Shown: positions 1 to 6,666 of the stretch, piece after piece
Position numbering within the stretch: position 1 is the first letter of the stretch
Layout: each line of letters opens with the position of its first letter
Assembly: GCA_021778575.1 (NCBI GenBank)
Contig: JAJYCH010000055.1
Coordinates: forward strand, 1-12,773
Origin: Planctomycetota bacterium
GTDB lineage: Bacteria > Planctomycetota > Planctomycetia > Isosphaerales > Isosphaeraceae
Reading direction: 5' to 3'
Length of the DNA stretch: 12,773 nt
Translations under genes and position numbers: made by a program
Notes under the pieces: model-generated
The model's database searches: none
Seen by the model: only the letters and a program-made list of their open reading frames with translations
What the model was told of the DNA's origin: nothing

Positions 1-561
1 GACTTTGTCGTGAATGCCTGTGGAGCCCGAGCGGCGAAGCTCACCCCCGGCCTGGCCATCCGGCCCCGGAAAGGACACCTGGTCATCACCGACCGTCATC
101 CGGGGTTCGTCACCCATCAACTGCTGGAGCTGGGTTATCTCAAGAGTGCCCACGGCTCGGATGCCGCGTCGGTCGCGTTCAACGTCCAGCCCCGGGCGAC
201 CGGCCAGCTCCTGATCGGCTCGTCCCGACAGTACGACGTTGACGACCCGAGCGTCGAGCCCGCCATGATCCGCCGGATGATCGACCGGGCGTTGCTCTAC
301 ATGCCGGGTCTGGCCCGGCTCTCGGCCATTCGGGCCTGGACCGGGTTTCGAGCCGCCACGCCCGACTCGTTGCCGATCATCGGCCCGCATCCCGACGAGC
401 CGAGGTTGATCCTCGCCACCGGTCACGAAGGGCTCGGCATCACGACCTCGATGGGAACCGCCGAGCTGGTCGCCGACCTCCTGGCCGGCAGAGAATCGGC
501 CATTCCCGCTTTGCCTTATTCGCCGTCGAGGTTCCTCGAAGGGGCTCATATAGGGCATTGA
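1..561 (+). CDS. FAD-dependent amine/amino-acid oxidase (DAO family), 3' part only
   Basis: This is the C-terminal 186 residues of a D-amino-acid-oxidase-fold flavoprotein; the frame is open from base 1, so the start and the N-terminal FAD-binding Rossmann motif lie outside the window. Visible family signatures are VVNACGARA near the left edge (the segment closing the FAD site), RPRKGHLVIT, TGQLLIGSSRQ, and the C-terminal block RAWTGFRAATPDSLPIIGP followed by ATGHEGLGITTSMGTAELVA, which contacts the flavin in this family. It oxidises a C-N bond of an amine, amino acid or imino acid. The next two genes encode a small [2Fe-2S] protein and a BFD-containing flavoprotein. That trio matches the catalytic beta subunit of D-hydroxyproline dehydrogenase, opine oxidase (OoxB) and HcnC-like enzymes. 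The family call is firm; the substrate is inferred from neighbours and remains open. Confidence 0.88.
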   Translation, partial: DFVVNACGARAAKLTPGLAIRPRKGHLVITDRHPGFVTHQLLELGYLKSAHGSDAASVAFNVQPRATGQLLIGSSRQYDVDDPSVEPAMIRRMIDRALLYMPGLARLSAIRAWTGFRAATPDSLPIIGPHPDEPRLILATGHEGLGITTSMGTAELVADLLAGRESAIPALPYSPSRFLEGAHIGH

Positions 562-583
562 AGGCCGATTATTGTTTTGTTTT

Positions 584-611
584 TTGATGAGTTTGGTCGG
601 ACGAATATTCT
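584..611 (+). promoter_or_regulatory. Weak candidate internal promoter in an AT-rich spacer
   Basis: The 68-base gap between the oxidase and the [2Fe-2S] gene is strikingly T-rich for this GC-rich window. It holds TTGATG (584-589), a 16-base spacer and TATTCT (606-611), each matching four of six consensus positions, about 19 bases before the ATG at 630. It could give extra transcription of the two downstream subunits. No stable hairpin precedes the T-run, so it does not look like a terminator. Planctomycete promoter consensus is poorly defined, so this is tentative. Confidence 0.22.
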
Positions 612-629
612 TTGTGGTTGAACTGGACC

Positions 630-884
630 ATGCCCGACGATTCCATTGCTCTGACCATCGATGGCCAGGCTGTTCGCGTGGCTCCCGGGACCTCGGTCGC
701 GGCGGCCGTGCTGATTTTTCAAGGCCCCGGTTTTCGCCGATCGGTGACGGGCACGCCACGCGGCCCGCTCTGCGGGATGGGGATCTGCTATGAATGCCGG
801 TTGACCATCGACGGCTTGCCCCAGCGCACCAGTTGCCAGACCGTCTGTCAGGCCGGGATGGAGGTCGTCACCGATGTTCCTTGA
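630..884 (+). CDS. Small (2Fe-2S)-binding subunit, sarcosine-oxidase-alpha/HcnA-like
   Basis: An 84-residue ferredoxin-like protein of the Fer2_4 type. Cysteines at residues 48, 53, 56 and 69 form C-x4-C-x2-C-x12-C, the usual plant-type [2Fe-2S] ligand set (PLCGMGICYECRLTIDG then SC); a fifth cysteine lies at 73. The length is typical of the gamma subunit of D-hydroxyproline dehydrogenases and of HcnA, whose role is to carry electrons within the flavoprotein complex. I chose ATG 630 because the alternative TTG at 612 adds only six poorly conserved-looking residues. No clear ribosome-binding site precedes it. The 3' end overlaps the next gene by 11 bases, which points to translational coupling and one complex. 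It is expected in the cytoplasm. Confidence 0.87.
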   Translation: MPDDSIALTIDGQAVRVAPGTSVAAAVLIFQGPGFRRSVTGTPRGPLCGMGICYECRLTIDGLPQRTSCQTVCQAGMEVVTDVP

Positions 885-2169
885 TGTAAGCAAAAATCGA
901 TCATTCGATGTCCTGGTCATCGGCGGCGGGCCGGCGGGAATGGCGGCGACGGTCACGGCCTCGGGCGAGGGACGAAAAGTCGGGCTGGTCGACGACAACC
1001 CTGATCTCGGCGGTCAGATCTGGCGAGGCGAACGGAAGAAGCCCAGCAGCGCCGAGGCCCGGGTCGTCTTCGAGGAACTTCAGAAATCCACGTTCGAAGC
1101 CTTGCCCGGCACCCGGATTGTCGGCCTCGTCCGGCCGGGAACGCTTCTGGCCGAAGCCTCGGGATCATTGGTCGAATTGAGCTATCAATCGTTGATCCTC
1201 GCCACCGGCGCTCGCGAGCTGTTCTTGCCGTTCCCGGGCTGGACCTTGCCCAACGTGATGGGAGCGGGCGGGCTTCAAGCTCTGGCCAAGTCGGGCCTGC
1301 CGATCGCCGGGAAGTCGGTTGTCGTCGCCGGTTCGGGGCCGCTCTTGCTGGCGGTCGCGGCTCACCTGAAAAAGAAGGGGGCCATCCTCCGGGGGATCTT
1401 CGAGCAAGCTCCGCTGAGCAAGCTGGTCAAGTTTGGCCTGGGGCTCTGGACCGAGCCGTCGAAGATCAGCCAGGCGATCGACCTCCGCTGGCAGATTGGC
1501 GCGGTCCGCTACCGGGCGGGTGCTTGGCCGGTCGAGGCGGTTGGTGGCGAGGTCCTCCGCTCGGTCAAGCTGACCGACGGCAAGAAAGTCTGGTCGGTCG
1601 ATTGCGATTACCTCGCCTGCGGCTTCGGTCTGGTGCCTAATCTCGAACTTCCGGCGATCCTCGGCTGCTCGATCGGTCCGGGCGGGACCATCGTGGATGA
1701 GTGGCAGCAAACAACAGTTGAGAATGTCTATTGCGCGGGGGAGGCGACCGGCGTCGGCGGTCTTGACCTCTCGCTGTTCGAAGGCAAGATCGCCGGTCAT
1801 GCGGCGGCGTCGGGGCGTCCCGACAAAGCCCGATTCTTGCTCAATTATCGCGATAAAGCCCGGCGGTTCGCCCGGGCGCTCGACGAGTCGTTCGCTCTTC
1901 GCGACGAGCTTCGCCACCTCGCCAAGGCCGACACGATCGTCTGCCGGTGCGAGGATGTTCCGGCCGGCGCCCTTGCAGGACGAACCTCCTGGGTTGACGC
2001 CAAACTTCAGACCCGGTGCGGAATGGGTCCGTGCCAGGGGCGAATCTGTGGCGCGGCCACGTCATTCCTTCATGGATGGGAGCGTGGATCGGTCCGGCCG
2101 CCAATCTTCCCCGTGGGGGTCGAGAATCTGGCTGAAGTTTATTCAAATTCCGCATCCAGCCCGGTTTGA
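874..2169 (+). CDS. NAD(P)/FAD-dependent oxidoreductase with C-terminal BFD-like [2Fe-2S] domain
   Basis: A 431-residue flavoprotein of the HcnB / OoxA / D-hydroxyproline dehydrogenase alpha-subunit type. The N-terminal dinucleotide site is VLVIGGGPAGMAA (residues 13-25). ATGARE at 110-115 and the second nucleotide-fold glycine motif VVVAGSGPLLLA (149-160) follow. YCAGEATGVGG (286-296) is the FAD-binding segment typical of pyridine-nucleotide disulfide oxidoreductases. The C-terminal BFD-like domain supplies CRC (357, 359), C382 and C387, with another cysteine at 392, for a [2Fe-2S] cluster. GGAGG at 860-864 sits nine bases before ATG 874, inside the end of the preceding gene, and supports this start. 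Together with the two genes before it, this subunit would form a multi-cofactor dehydrogenase. Which electron acceptor is used is not visible. Confidence 0.9.
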   Translation: MFLDVSKNRSFDVLVIGGGPAGMAATVTASGEGRKVGLVDDNPDLGGQIWRGERKKPSSAEARVVFEELQKSTFEALPGTRIVGLVRPGTLLAEASGSLVELSYQSLILATGARELFLPFPGWTLPNVMGAGGLQALAKSGLPIAGKSVVVAGSGPLLLAVAAHLKKKGAILRGIFEQAPLSKLVKFGLGLWTEPSKISQAIDLRWQIGAVRYRAGAWPVEAVGGEVLRSVKLTDGKKVWSVDCDYLACGFGLVPNLELPAILGCSIGPGGTIVDEWQQTTVENVYCAGEATGVGGLDLSLFEGKIAGHAAASGRPDKARFLLNYRDKARRFARALDESFALRDELRHLAKADTIVCRCEDVPAGALAGRTSWVDAKLQTRCGMGPCQGRICGAATSFLHGWERGSVRPPIFPVGVENLAEVYSNSASSPV

Positions 2170-2259
2170 CGGATAGATGGGAGAGGTTAGGAAGTTATTG
2201 CCGATTTTCGGATCAATTCACAGGTTCGCCGTGAAAATTTCCGGTTTTTTCGATGACAG

Positions 2260-2283
2260 ATCGGCTCGGTCGGCTGATTTTTT
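2260..2283 (+). terminator. Candidate intrinsic terminator of the oxidoreductase operon
   Basis: ATCGGC (2260-2265) pairs with GCTGAT (2273-2278) as a six-base stem with one G-U pair around a seven-base loop, running directly into a T-run ending at 2283. It lies about 90 bases after the last stop codon at 2169. The stem is short, so it may be only partly effective. Confidence 0.42.
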
Positions 2284-2524
2284 GTGAGCGATATTCACTC
2301 TTCCGGGGCTTCTCCCGCCCCGAGTTGTCATCCGACTGGCCGTGCGGGGCTGTTCTTGCCATGTCGGTTGCTAACTCCGCTGGTTCCGTTCTCCTTGGTT
2401 TCTGAATCGGCCGTTCGGCGTTGAGCTGACTGTTCGCGGTCCCGTCCTGTCGTCATTTCGACCACGGCTCCCCTCGGCATAGCCTACGGTTGGCCGCGCC
2501 CTGGACCTTTCACGGCATCCTTTC

Positions 2525-2530
2525 GAGGAA
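2525..2530 (+). promoter_or_regulatory. Ribosome-binding site deciding the DUF1559 start
   Basis: GAGGAA, seven bases before ATG 2538. It favours that start over the upstream in-frame TTG at 2490 and places the prepilin cleavage site nine residues from the N-terminus, as is normal. Confidence 0.65.
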
Positions 2531-2537
2531 TTTTCCG

Positions 2538-3602
2538 ATGAACCCACATCGAAGACGATCCGGTTTCACGCTGATCGAATTGCTCGTGGTCATCGCCATC
2601 ATCGCCGTCCTCATCGCCTTGCTCTTGCCCGCCGTGCAGGCTGCCCGCGAGGCGGCCCGTCGCGCCCAGTGCGTCAACAACCTGAAGCAGATCGGCCTGG
2701 CCATCGCCAATTATGAGAGCACTCACGGCGCGATCCCGTGGGGTGATGGCCCCTGGGGCAATGAGTGGTCGACCCATTCGCTCCTGCTCCCTTACATCGA
2801 GCAAGGGCCGATCTACAACAGCATTAACTTCGGCGTCGGTCCGCACGTCGACCTCTTGGCTGGGATCTACTCCAATACGACGGCGGAATACGCCAAGATC
2901 AGCGCATTCAGTTGTCCTTCCGACCTCAGCCGGACGTCCGAGCCTTACGGCTCGAATAACTACATGGGCAATGCCGGGTCGGCACCGAATGTTTTCTACG
3001 GCGGCGACTCGGACGGTAACACCAGCGAAGGCGCGAATGAGTCGTTTTCCGGCCCGTTCATCTTCACTGGAACCGATAACGCCCAGAACGGAACCCAGGT
3101 TCGGTTCGCTGCCATCACGGATGGCTTGAGCAACACGGCGTCGTTCAGCGAGCGAGTCAAAGCCAACGGGAATGGCCTTCAAGGCCCCTTGCTTTTTGAT
3201 AGTACGAAGCCAACGGCCTCGATTTCGCTCATCCCCAAGTTCGCCGATGGTCGCGAAAAGTCTCCGACTGCCTGGTACAACGCCTGCATGGCCGCGCCAC
3301 CGACCCCCGACTCGAACGGCCACGACCAGGCGTGGGACGGCGACGACGACGCCTCGGGGGAAAGTTGGTCGATGGGATGGGTCTGTAACACCCGATACGC
3401 CCACGTGATGCCGCCCAACACCTGGGGTTGCCGAGGGGGCGTCGAGATGTCGCACGTCGCTAGCAGTCGACACTCTGGAGTCGTCAACGTCTTGTTCCTC
3501 GACGGCTCCGTCAAGGCGATCAAGAGCACCATCAACATCAACACCTGGTGGGCGCTCGGAACCCGAGGAAACGGCGAGATCATCTCGGCCGACTCTTATT
3601 GA
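2538..3602 (+). CDS. DUF1559 domain protein with type IV pilin-like N-terminus
   Basis: A 354-residue planctomycete-type pseudopilin-like protein. A short basic leader MNPHRRRSG precedes the prepilin cleavage site between G9 and F10, with the invariant glutamate at +5 (E14) in [12 protein letters not shown] single hydrophobic helix runs to about residue 32 and continues into the family signature [20 protein letters not shown]. Near the C-terminus, H312 followed by nine residues and D322-G323 ([17 protein letters not shown]) is the H-X9-DG motif of DUF1559 proteins. The protein should be processed by a prepilin peptidase, stay anchored by the helix and expose the large C-terminal domain outside the cytoplasmic membrane. 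Its function is unknown; the family occurs in dozens of copies per planctomycete genome. It is followed by a lipoprotein gene with which it is probably co-expressed. Confidence 0.95.
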   Translation: MNPHRRRSGFTLIELLVVIAIIAVLIALLLPAVQAAREAARRAQCVNNLKQIGLAIANYESTHGAIPWGDGPWGNEWSTHSLLLPYIEQGPIYNSINFGVGPHVDLLAGIYSNTTAEYAKISAFSCPSDLSRTSEPYGSNNYMGNAGSAPNVFYGGDSDGNTSEGANESFSGPFIFTGTDNAQNGTQVRFAAITDGLSNTASFSERVKANGNGLQGPLLFDSTKPTASISLIPKFADGREKSPTAWYNACMAAPPTPDSNGHDQAWDGDDDASGESWSMGWVCNTRYAHVMPPNTWGCRGGVEMSHVASSRHSGVVNVLFLDGSVKAIKSTININTWWALGTRGNGEIISADSY

Positions 3603-3618
3603 TTCCGTTCACCGAGGT

Positions 3619-3658
3619 CGGTCGACGGCTCCTCAAACCCGGGAGCCTCGATCGACCG
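3619..3658 (+). repeat. Strong two-part hairpin between the DUF1559 and lipoprotein genes
   Basis: CGGTCGA (3619-3625) pairs with TCGACCG (3652-3658). Inside it, GGCTCC (3627-3632) pairs with GGAGCC (3642-3647), with a one-by-four-base internal loop between stems and a short apical loop. It begins 16 bases after the stop at 3602 and ends 44 bases before the next ATG. No T-run follows, so it is not a classical intrinsic terminator. It could stabilise the upstream mRNA end or set the ratio of the two products; that role is inference. Confidence 0.6.
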
Positions 3659-3702
3659 CGTTGATTCCTGACCAGGTCGCTTCCACGAACTCCGAGTGGC
3701 TC

Positions 3703-4143
3703 ATGACTCAACCTCTCGCCAGAAACACGGTGCTCGTTCTGGCTGGCTCACTGCTCGCCTTGGTCTCGGGCTGCGGTAACGCGGGGGCCGATGGTTCCAA
3801 GGTCGAAGCGAAGGCATCGGGCGTCGTTCGCTATCAGGGAAAGCCGGTCACTTCCGGTGAAATCACCTTCAACGCCAGCAATTCCGAACGACAGGTTGGC
3901 GGAGCCTCGGCGAAAATCAGCCCCGACGGGACCTATTCCGTCACCACCTTCGCCGGCGCCAATGCCATTCGCTTCGCCGGATCGTTCATCGATAATGATC
4001 GGACGCTTCAATATAAGAAGCGAGTCGTGACCCTGAAACCTGGCGACAATCCGAACATCGACTTCGACCTTGGAACCGAAACCGACGAGGCCAAAGGACC
4101 GATGTATCCGAGCGGCAAGAAGGGCGCGAAACCAAGACGTTAA
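3703..4143 (+). CDS. Small lipoprotein with carboxypeptidase-regulatory-like domain
   Basis: A 146-residue predicted lipoprotein. The basic N-terminus and hydrophobic stretch (about residues 8-21) end in the lipobox LVSGC, with C24 as the lipidated residue. The mature part begins with a glycine/alanine/serine linker, then ASGVVRYQGKPVTSGEITF, the start of a transthyretin/carboxypeptidase-regulatory-like beta-sandwich common in planctomycete lipoproteins. DGTYSVTTF is a later strand typical of the fold. The C-terminus is basic (KKGAKPRR). I chose ATG 3703 rather than the TTG at 3661 because it places the signal peptide at the N-terminus; the ribosome-binding site is weak. Small lipoproteins of this type often follow DUF1559 genes, suggesting a shared but unknown envelope role. 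Confidence 0.82.
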   Translation: MTQPLARNTVLVLAGSLLALVSGCGNAGADGSKVEAKASGVVRYQGKPVTSGEITFNASNSERQVGGASAKISPDGTYSVTTFAGANAIRFAGSFIDNDRTLQYKKRVVTLKPGDNPNIDFDLGTETDEAKGPMYPSGKKGAKPRR

Positions 4144-4205
4144 AGCTGCTTGGATTCGGTCTTCGAGTGAAAATAAGTTCACAGAAGAATAGATTGTCGC
4201 GTCTG

Positions 4206-4997
4206 TTAAATCCCCGGATGTCTGGGGCGGATCACTTCGAGCATCGCGTCGTGAAGTTTGCCATTGGAAGCCAGGATGCTCGATTTGCCGATGGGGAGCT
4301 CGCCGCCTCGGGCGTCGGTCACTTTTCCTCCGGCTTCCTCGACGAAGAGCCGGCCGGCGGCGAAGTCCCAGGGGGAGAGCTGGTATTCGAAGTAGGCTCC
4401 GTAGCGGCCCAGACCGACCATGCAGAGGTCGAGTGAGGCGGTGCCGAACCGGCGAATTCCGTGGATCTGCTTGCGCTTGAGTTCGCCGATGGCTTCGAGC
4501 GTGGCGTCCATCATCGCGTCGCGATCGTAGTAGAAGCCAACTCCCACGATCACCTCGTCGAGCCTGGTCGCTTCCTCGACGAAGACCTGTCGGCCGTCGT
4601 GCCAGGCCCCCTGCCCTTTCGCGGCGGAATGCCACTCGTCGCGGATCGGGTTGAGGACCACGCCGCACTGGGCGACTCCGGCGTGATAATAGGCGACGGA
4701 GACGGCAAAGTGGGGGATCTGGTGGGCGAAGTTGTTGGTTCCGTCGATCGGGTCGATGATCCAGAGGTGCTCGGCGGTCGCGTCGCCGGCGTGGGCTTCC
4801 TCGCCGAGGATGGCGTGCGACGGGAACGCCTTGCGAATGACTCCGGCAATGGCGTGCTCAGCCTCGATATCGGCATCGGAGACGAGGTTGGCGACGTCTT
4901 TGCTCCGCATCGTGACTCCCTCGCGGAAGTAGCGAGCGGCGACCGCGCCACCGGCTCGGGCGGCTTCCTCGGCGATGGTCTGCTCGGGCGTCAGCAT
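4206..4997 (-). CDS. Inositol monophosphatase family protein
   Basis: A 263-residue Mg2+-dependent sugar/inositol phosphatase, the usual family length. Metal-site motifs are all present: GEE at 65-67, DPIDGTNNF at 82-90 (motif A, WIIDPIDGTNNFAH), and WDFAAG at 210-215 (motif B), followed by the conserved EEAGG at 220-224. The N-terminal helix ends in KDVANLVSDAD, which matches the family pattern before the first catalytic loop. It hydrolyses myo-inositol-1-phosphate or a related phosphomonoester in the cytoplasm; histidinol phosphate or fructose-1,6-bisphosphate are possible alternatives within the superfamily and cannot be excluded by sequence alone. GGAGA at 5007-5011 lies nine bases before the ATG. 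It converges with the lipoprotein gene, 62 bases away, and no pathway partner is adjacent. Confidence 0.93.
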   Translation of the reverse strand: MLTPEQTIAEEAARAGGAVAARYFREGVTMRSKDVANLVSDADIEAEHAIAGVIRKAFPSHAILGEEAHAGDATAEHLWIIDPIDGTNNFAHQIPHFAVSVAYYHAGVAQCGVVLNPIRDEWHSAAKGQGAWHDGRQVFVEEATRLDEVIVGVGFYYDRDAMMDATLEAIGELKRKQIHGIRRFGTASLDLCMVGLGRYGAYFEYQLSPWDFAAGRLFVEEAGGKVTDARGGELPIGKSSILASNGKLHDAMLEVIRPRHPGI

Positions 4998-5060
4998 CGC
5001 TGGACGTCTCCAAAGTAGGTCGATTCCGTGCGCCCGAATTCAGCTCGGACAGCCAGGTCC

Positions 5061-5066
5061 ATTATA
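5061..5066 (-). promoter_or_regulatory. Candidate -10 box for the inositol monophosphatase gene
   Basis: Read on the minus strand this is a perfect TATAAT in a GC-rich setting, about 64 bases before the start codon at 4997. No convincing -35 box lies 16-18 bases upstream. The plus-strand exporter gene shares this 172-base divergent gap, so regulation of both could meet here. Confidence 0.35.
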
Positions 5067-5169
5067 CAAGGGACCGCTAGCCTTCTCGATTCCCCTGGTT
5101 GACTCGCTCGCTAAAATGCCGAGGTGAATTCCCTACCTTGACGATCCAGCCTCCTCGAGAGCCCGCCGG

Positions 5170-6654
5170 ATGCACGAAGCCGTGATCGATGGACCGATGC
5201 CCGCCGAGCCGGGTCTTGCCGCCGACCCCAAGGCCGCCGGTCGGGCCAATGCCGCGCTCGCCTTGCTCTGCGTGGCTCAGTTAATGCTGGTTCTCGACTT
5301 CTCGATCGTCAACGTCGCGCTGCCGTCGATCAAGACGGCCCTGGGCTTCAGCGATTCGAGCTTGCAGTGGGTCATCAGCGCCTATGCCCTGACCTTCGGT
5401 GGTTTCCTGATGCTCGGCGGTCGAGCGGCCGACCTGTTCGGTCGTCGACGGGTTTTCATGAGCGGCCTGGCCCTGTTCTCGGCGGCCTCGCTGCTCGGCG
5501 GGTTCGCGACGGCCCCGTGGATGCTGGTGGCGGCCCGAGCCTTGCAAGGCATTGGCGGAGCGATCGTCTCGCCGGCCAGCCTGTCGCTCTTGACCACCAC
5601 TTTCGCCGAAGGCCCCGCGCGGAACCGCGCGATGGGTTGGTTTGGCACGATGAGCACGGTGGGATTCGCCGTCGGGATGATGCTCGGCGGACTTCTGACC
5701 GACACGGTCGGCTGGGAATGGGTGATGTTCATCAACGTCCCCATCGGCCTGGTCGTGATTGGCCTGGCACCCGTCTTGCTCCCTTCGGGCGGCGACCTTC
5801 CGCCCCGCGTTGGCTTCGATTTGCTGGGCGCGGCGCTGATCACGGCGGCGTCGGCCTGCCTGGTCTATGCGTTGTCCGACGCCGAGAGCGCGGGCTGGGG
5901 TTCGCCGCAGACCATCGGGTTACTGGTCCTGGCGCTGGCCCTGGCGGCCGGGTTCTTCGCGGTCGAGGCCCGGGTGCGGCATCCGCTGATCCCGCTTGAC
6001 GTCTTCACTCGCCGTAACCTGATGGGGGCGAACGTCGTCGGATTCCTCCTCGCGGCGGCGATCCCGGCGATGATTCTGCTGTTGACCTTTCACATGCAGA
6101 AGCACTTGCATTACACCCCCTGGATCACCGGCCTGGCGTTCATGCCGCATGCGGTGGTGGCGTTCTTCGCGGCGAGGGTGGTCCCCCGGGTGGTGAACCG
6201 GTTTGGCGCTCGGCCGATCATGGCCTGGGGAGCGGCGATCTTCGGGGCCTCGGTGCTCCTCCTGGCGGCGATCCGTCCGGGAGGGTCGTACTGGCTCGAA
6301 TTATTGCCGGGTCTGGCGATCACGCCGGTCGGCATCCTGTTCGGCTTCATCGCCAGCATGATCGCGGCGACCTCGGGAATGCCCGACGAGGAGCAAGGGT
6401 TGGCCTCGGGAATGCTCTCGACCTTCCAGCAGATCGGCCAGGCCCTGGGGCTGGCGGTGATCCTTAACGTCGTTGCCTACGCCGAACGTCAAGGACTGGC
6501 GGCGGAACTGCTGGAAGATACCGCGCGCGTGCAAGGCTATCGAGCCGGGTTCCTGGTCGAGGCCGGCTTCGCGGTTCTGGCCGTGGCCGCGGCCCTGCTG
6601 GTCGTCCGGCCGTCGAAGGCGAAGTCGAGCGGGCCGGTTGTGATGGTGCATTGA
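5170..6654 (+). CDS. MFS multidrug exporter, DHA2 (14-helix) type
   Basis: A 494-residue major facilitator of the EmrB/QacA branch. After a polar N-terminal segment of about 27 residues, the diagnostic motif D1 LDFSIVNVALPSI lies at 42-54 in helix 1. Motif A GGRAADLFGRRR is at 83-94, motif B RALQGIGGAIVSPA at 123-136, and antiporter motif C GFAVGMMLGGLLTD at 165-178; motif C marks drug:proton antiporters. GLASGMLSTFQQIGQALG (410-427) is typical of the C-terminal half of 14-helix members. It should export hydrophobic compounds from the cytoplasm using the proton gradient; the substrate is unknown. ATG 5170 is a weakly supported start, and ATG 5197 (residue 10) is a fair alternative because neither has a good ribosome-binding site. 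No adaptor (EmrA-like) or regulator gene is adjacent. The gene converges with the DUF72 gene, only 12 bases away. Confidence 0.92.
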   Translation: MHEAVIDGPMPAEPGLAADPKAAGRANAALALLCVAQLMLVLDFSIVNVALPSIKTALGFSDSSLQWVISAYALTFGGFLMLGGRAADLFGRRRVFMSGLALFSAASLLGGFATAPWMLVAARALQGIGGAIVSPASLSLLTTTFAEGPARNRAMGWFGTMSTVGFAVGMMLGGLLTDTVGWEWVMFINVPIGLVVIGLAPVLLPSGGDLPPRVGFDLLGAALITAASACLVYALSDAESAGWGSPQTIGLLVLALALAAGFFAVEARVRHPLIPLDVFTRRNLMGANVVGFLLAAAIPAMILLLTFHMQKHLHYTPWITGLAFMPHAVVAFFAARVVPRVVNRFGARPIMAWGAAIFGASVLLLAAIRPGGSYWLELLPGLAITPVGILFGFIASMIAATSGMPDEEQGLASGMLSTFQQIGQALGLAVILNVVAYAERQGLAAELLEDTARVQGYRAGFLVEAGFAVLAVAAALLVVRPSKAKSSGPVVMVH

Positions 6655-6666
6655 GGTGGAACCGAC

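Larger units (their letters stand above)
2170..2537. other. Intergenic region between the oxidoreductase operon and the DUF1559 gene
   Basis: 368 bases with no convincing gene. An in-frame TTG at 2490 could extend the DUF1559 reading frame, but the extension lacks prepilin features. The left half is AT-richer and holds the candidate terminator at 2260-2283. The right half must carry the promoter of the DUF1559 gene, but I see no good -35/-10 pair in it. Confidence 0.6.

Noticed and set aside
1165..1917. A 250-codon minus-strand open frame
   Set aside because: Antisense to the flavoprotein gene; composition is Arg/Asp/Gln-rich without domain features, as expected from a shadow frame.
2235..2250. 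T-run at 2245-2250 as a terminator
   Set aside because: The only nearby stem (TTCAC/GTGAA) is five bases and separated from the T-run; the hairpin at 2260-2283 is the better candidate.
3748..4668. A 306-codon minus-strand open frame bridging the lipoprotein and phosphatase genes
   Set aside because: It is antisense to the lipoprotein and out of frame with the phosphatase; the translation is Arg-rich low-complexity.
5099..5127. TTGACT upstream of the MFS gene as a -35 box
   Set aside because: No acceptable -10 sequence follows at 16-18 bases, so I do not call a promoter.
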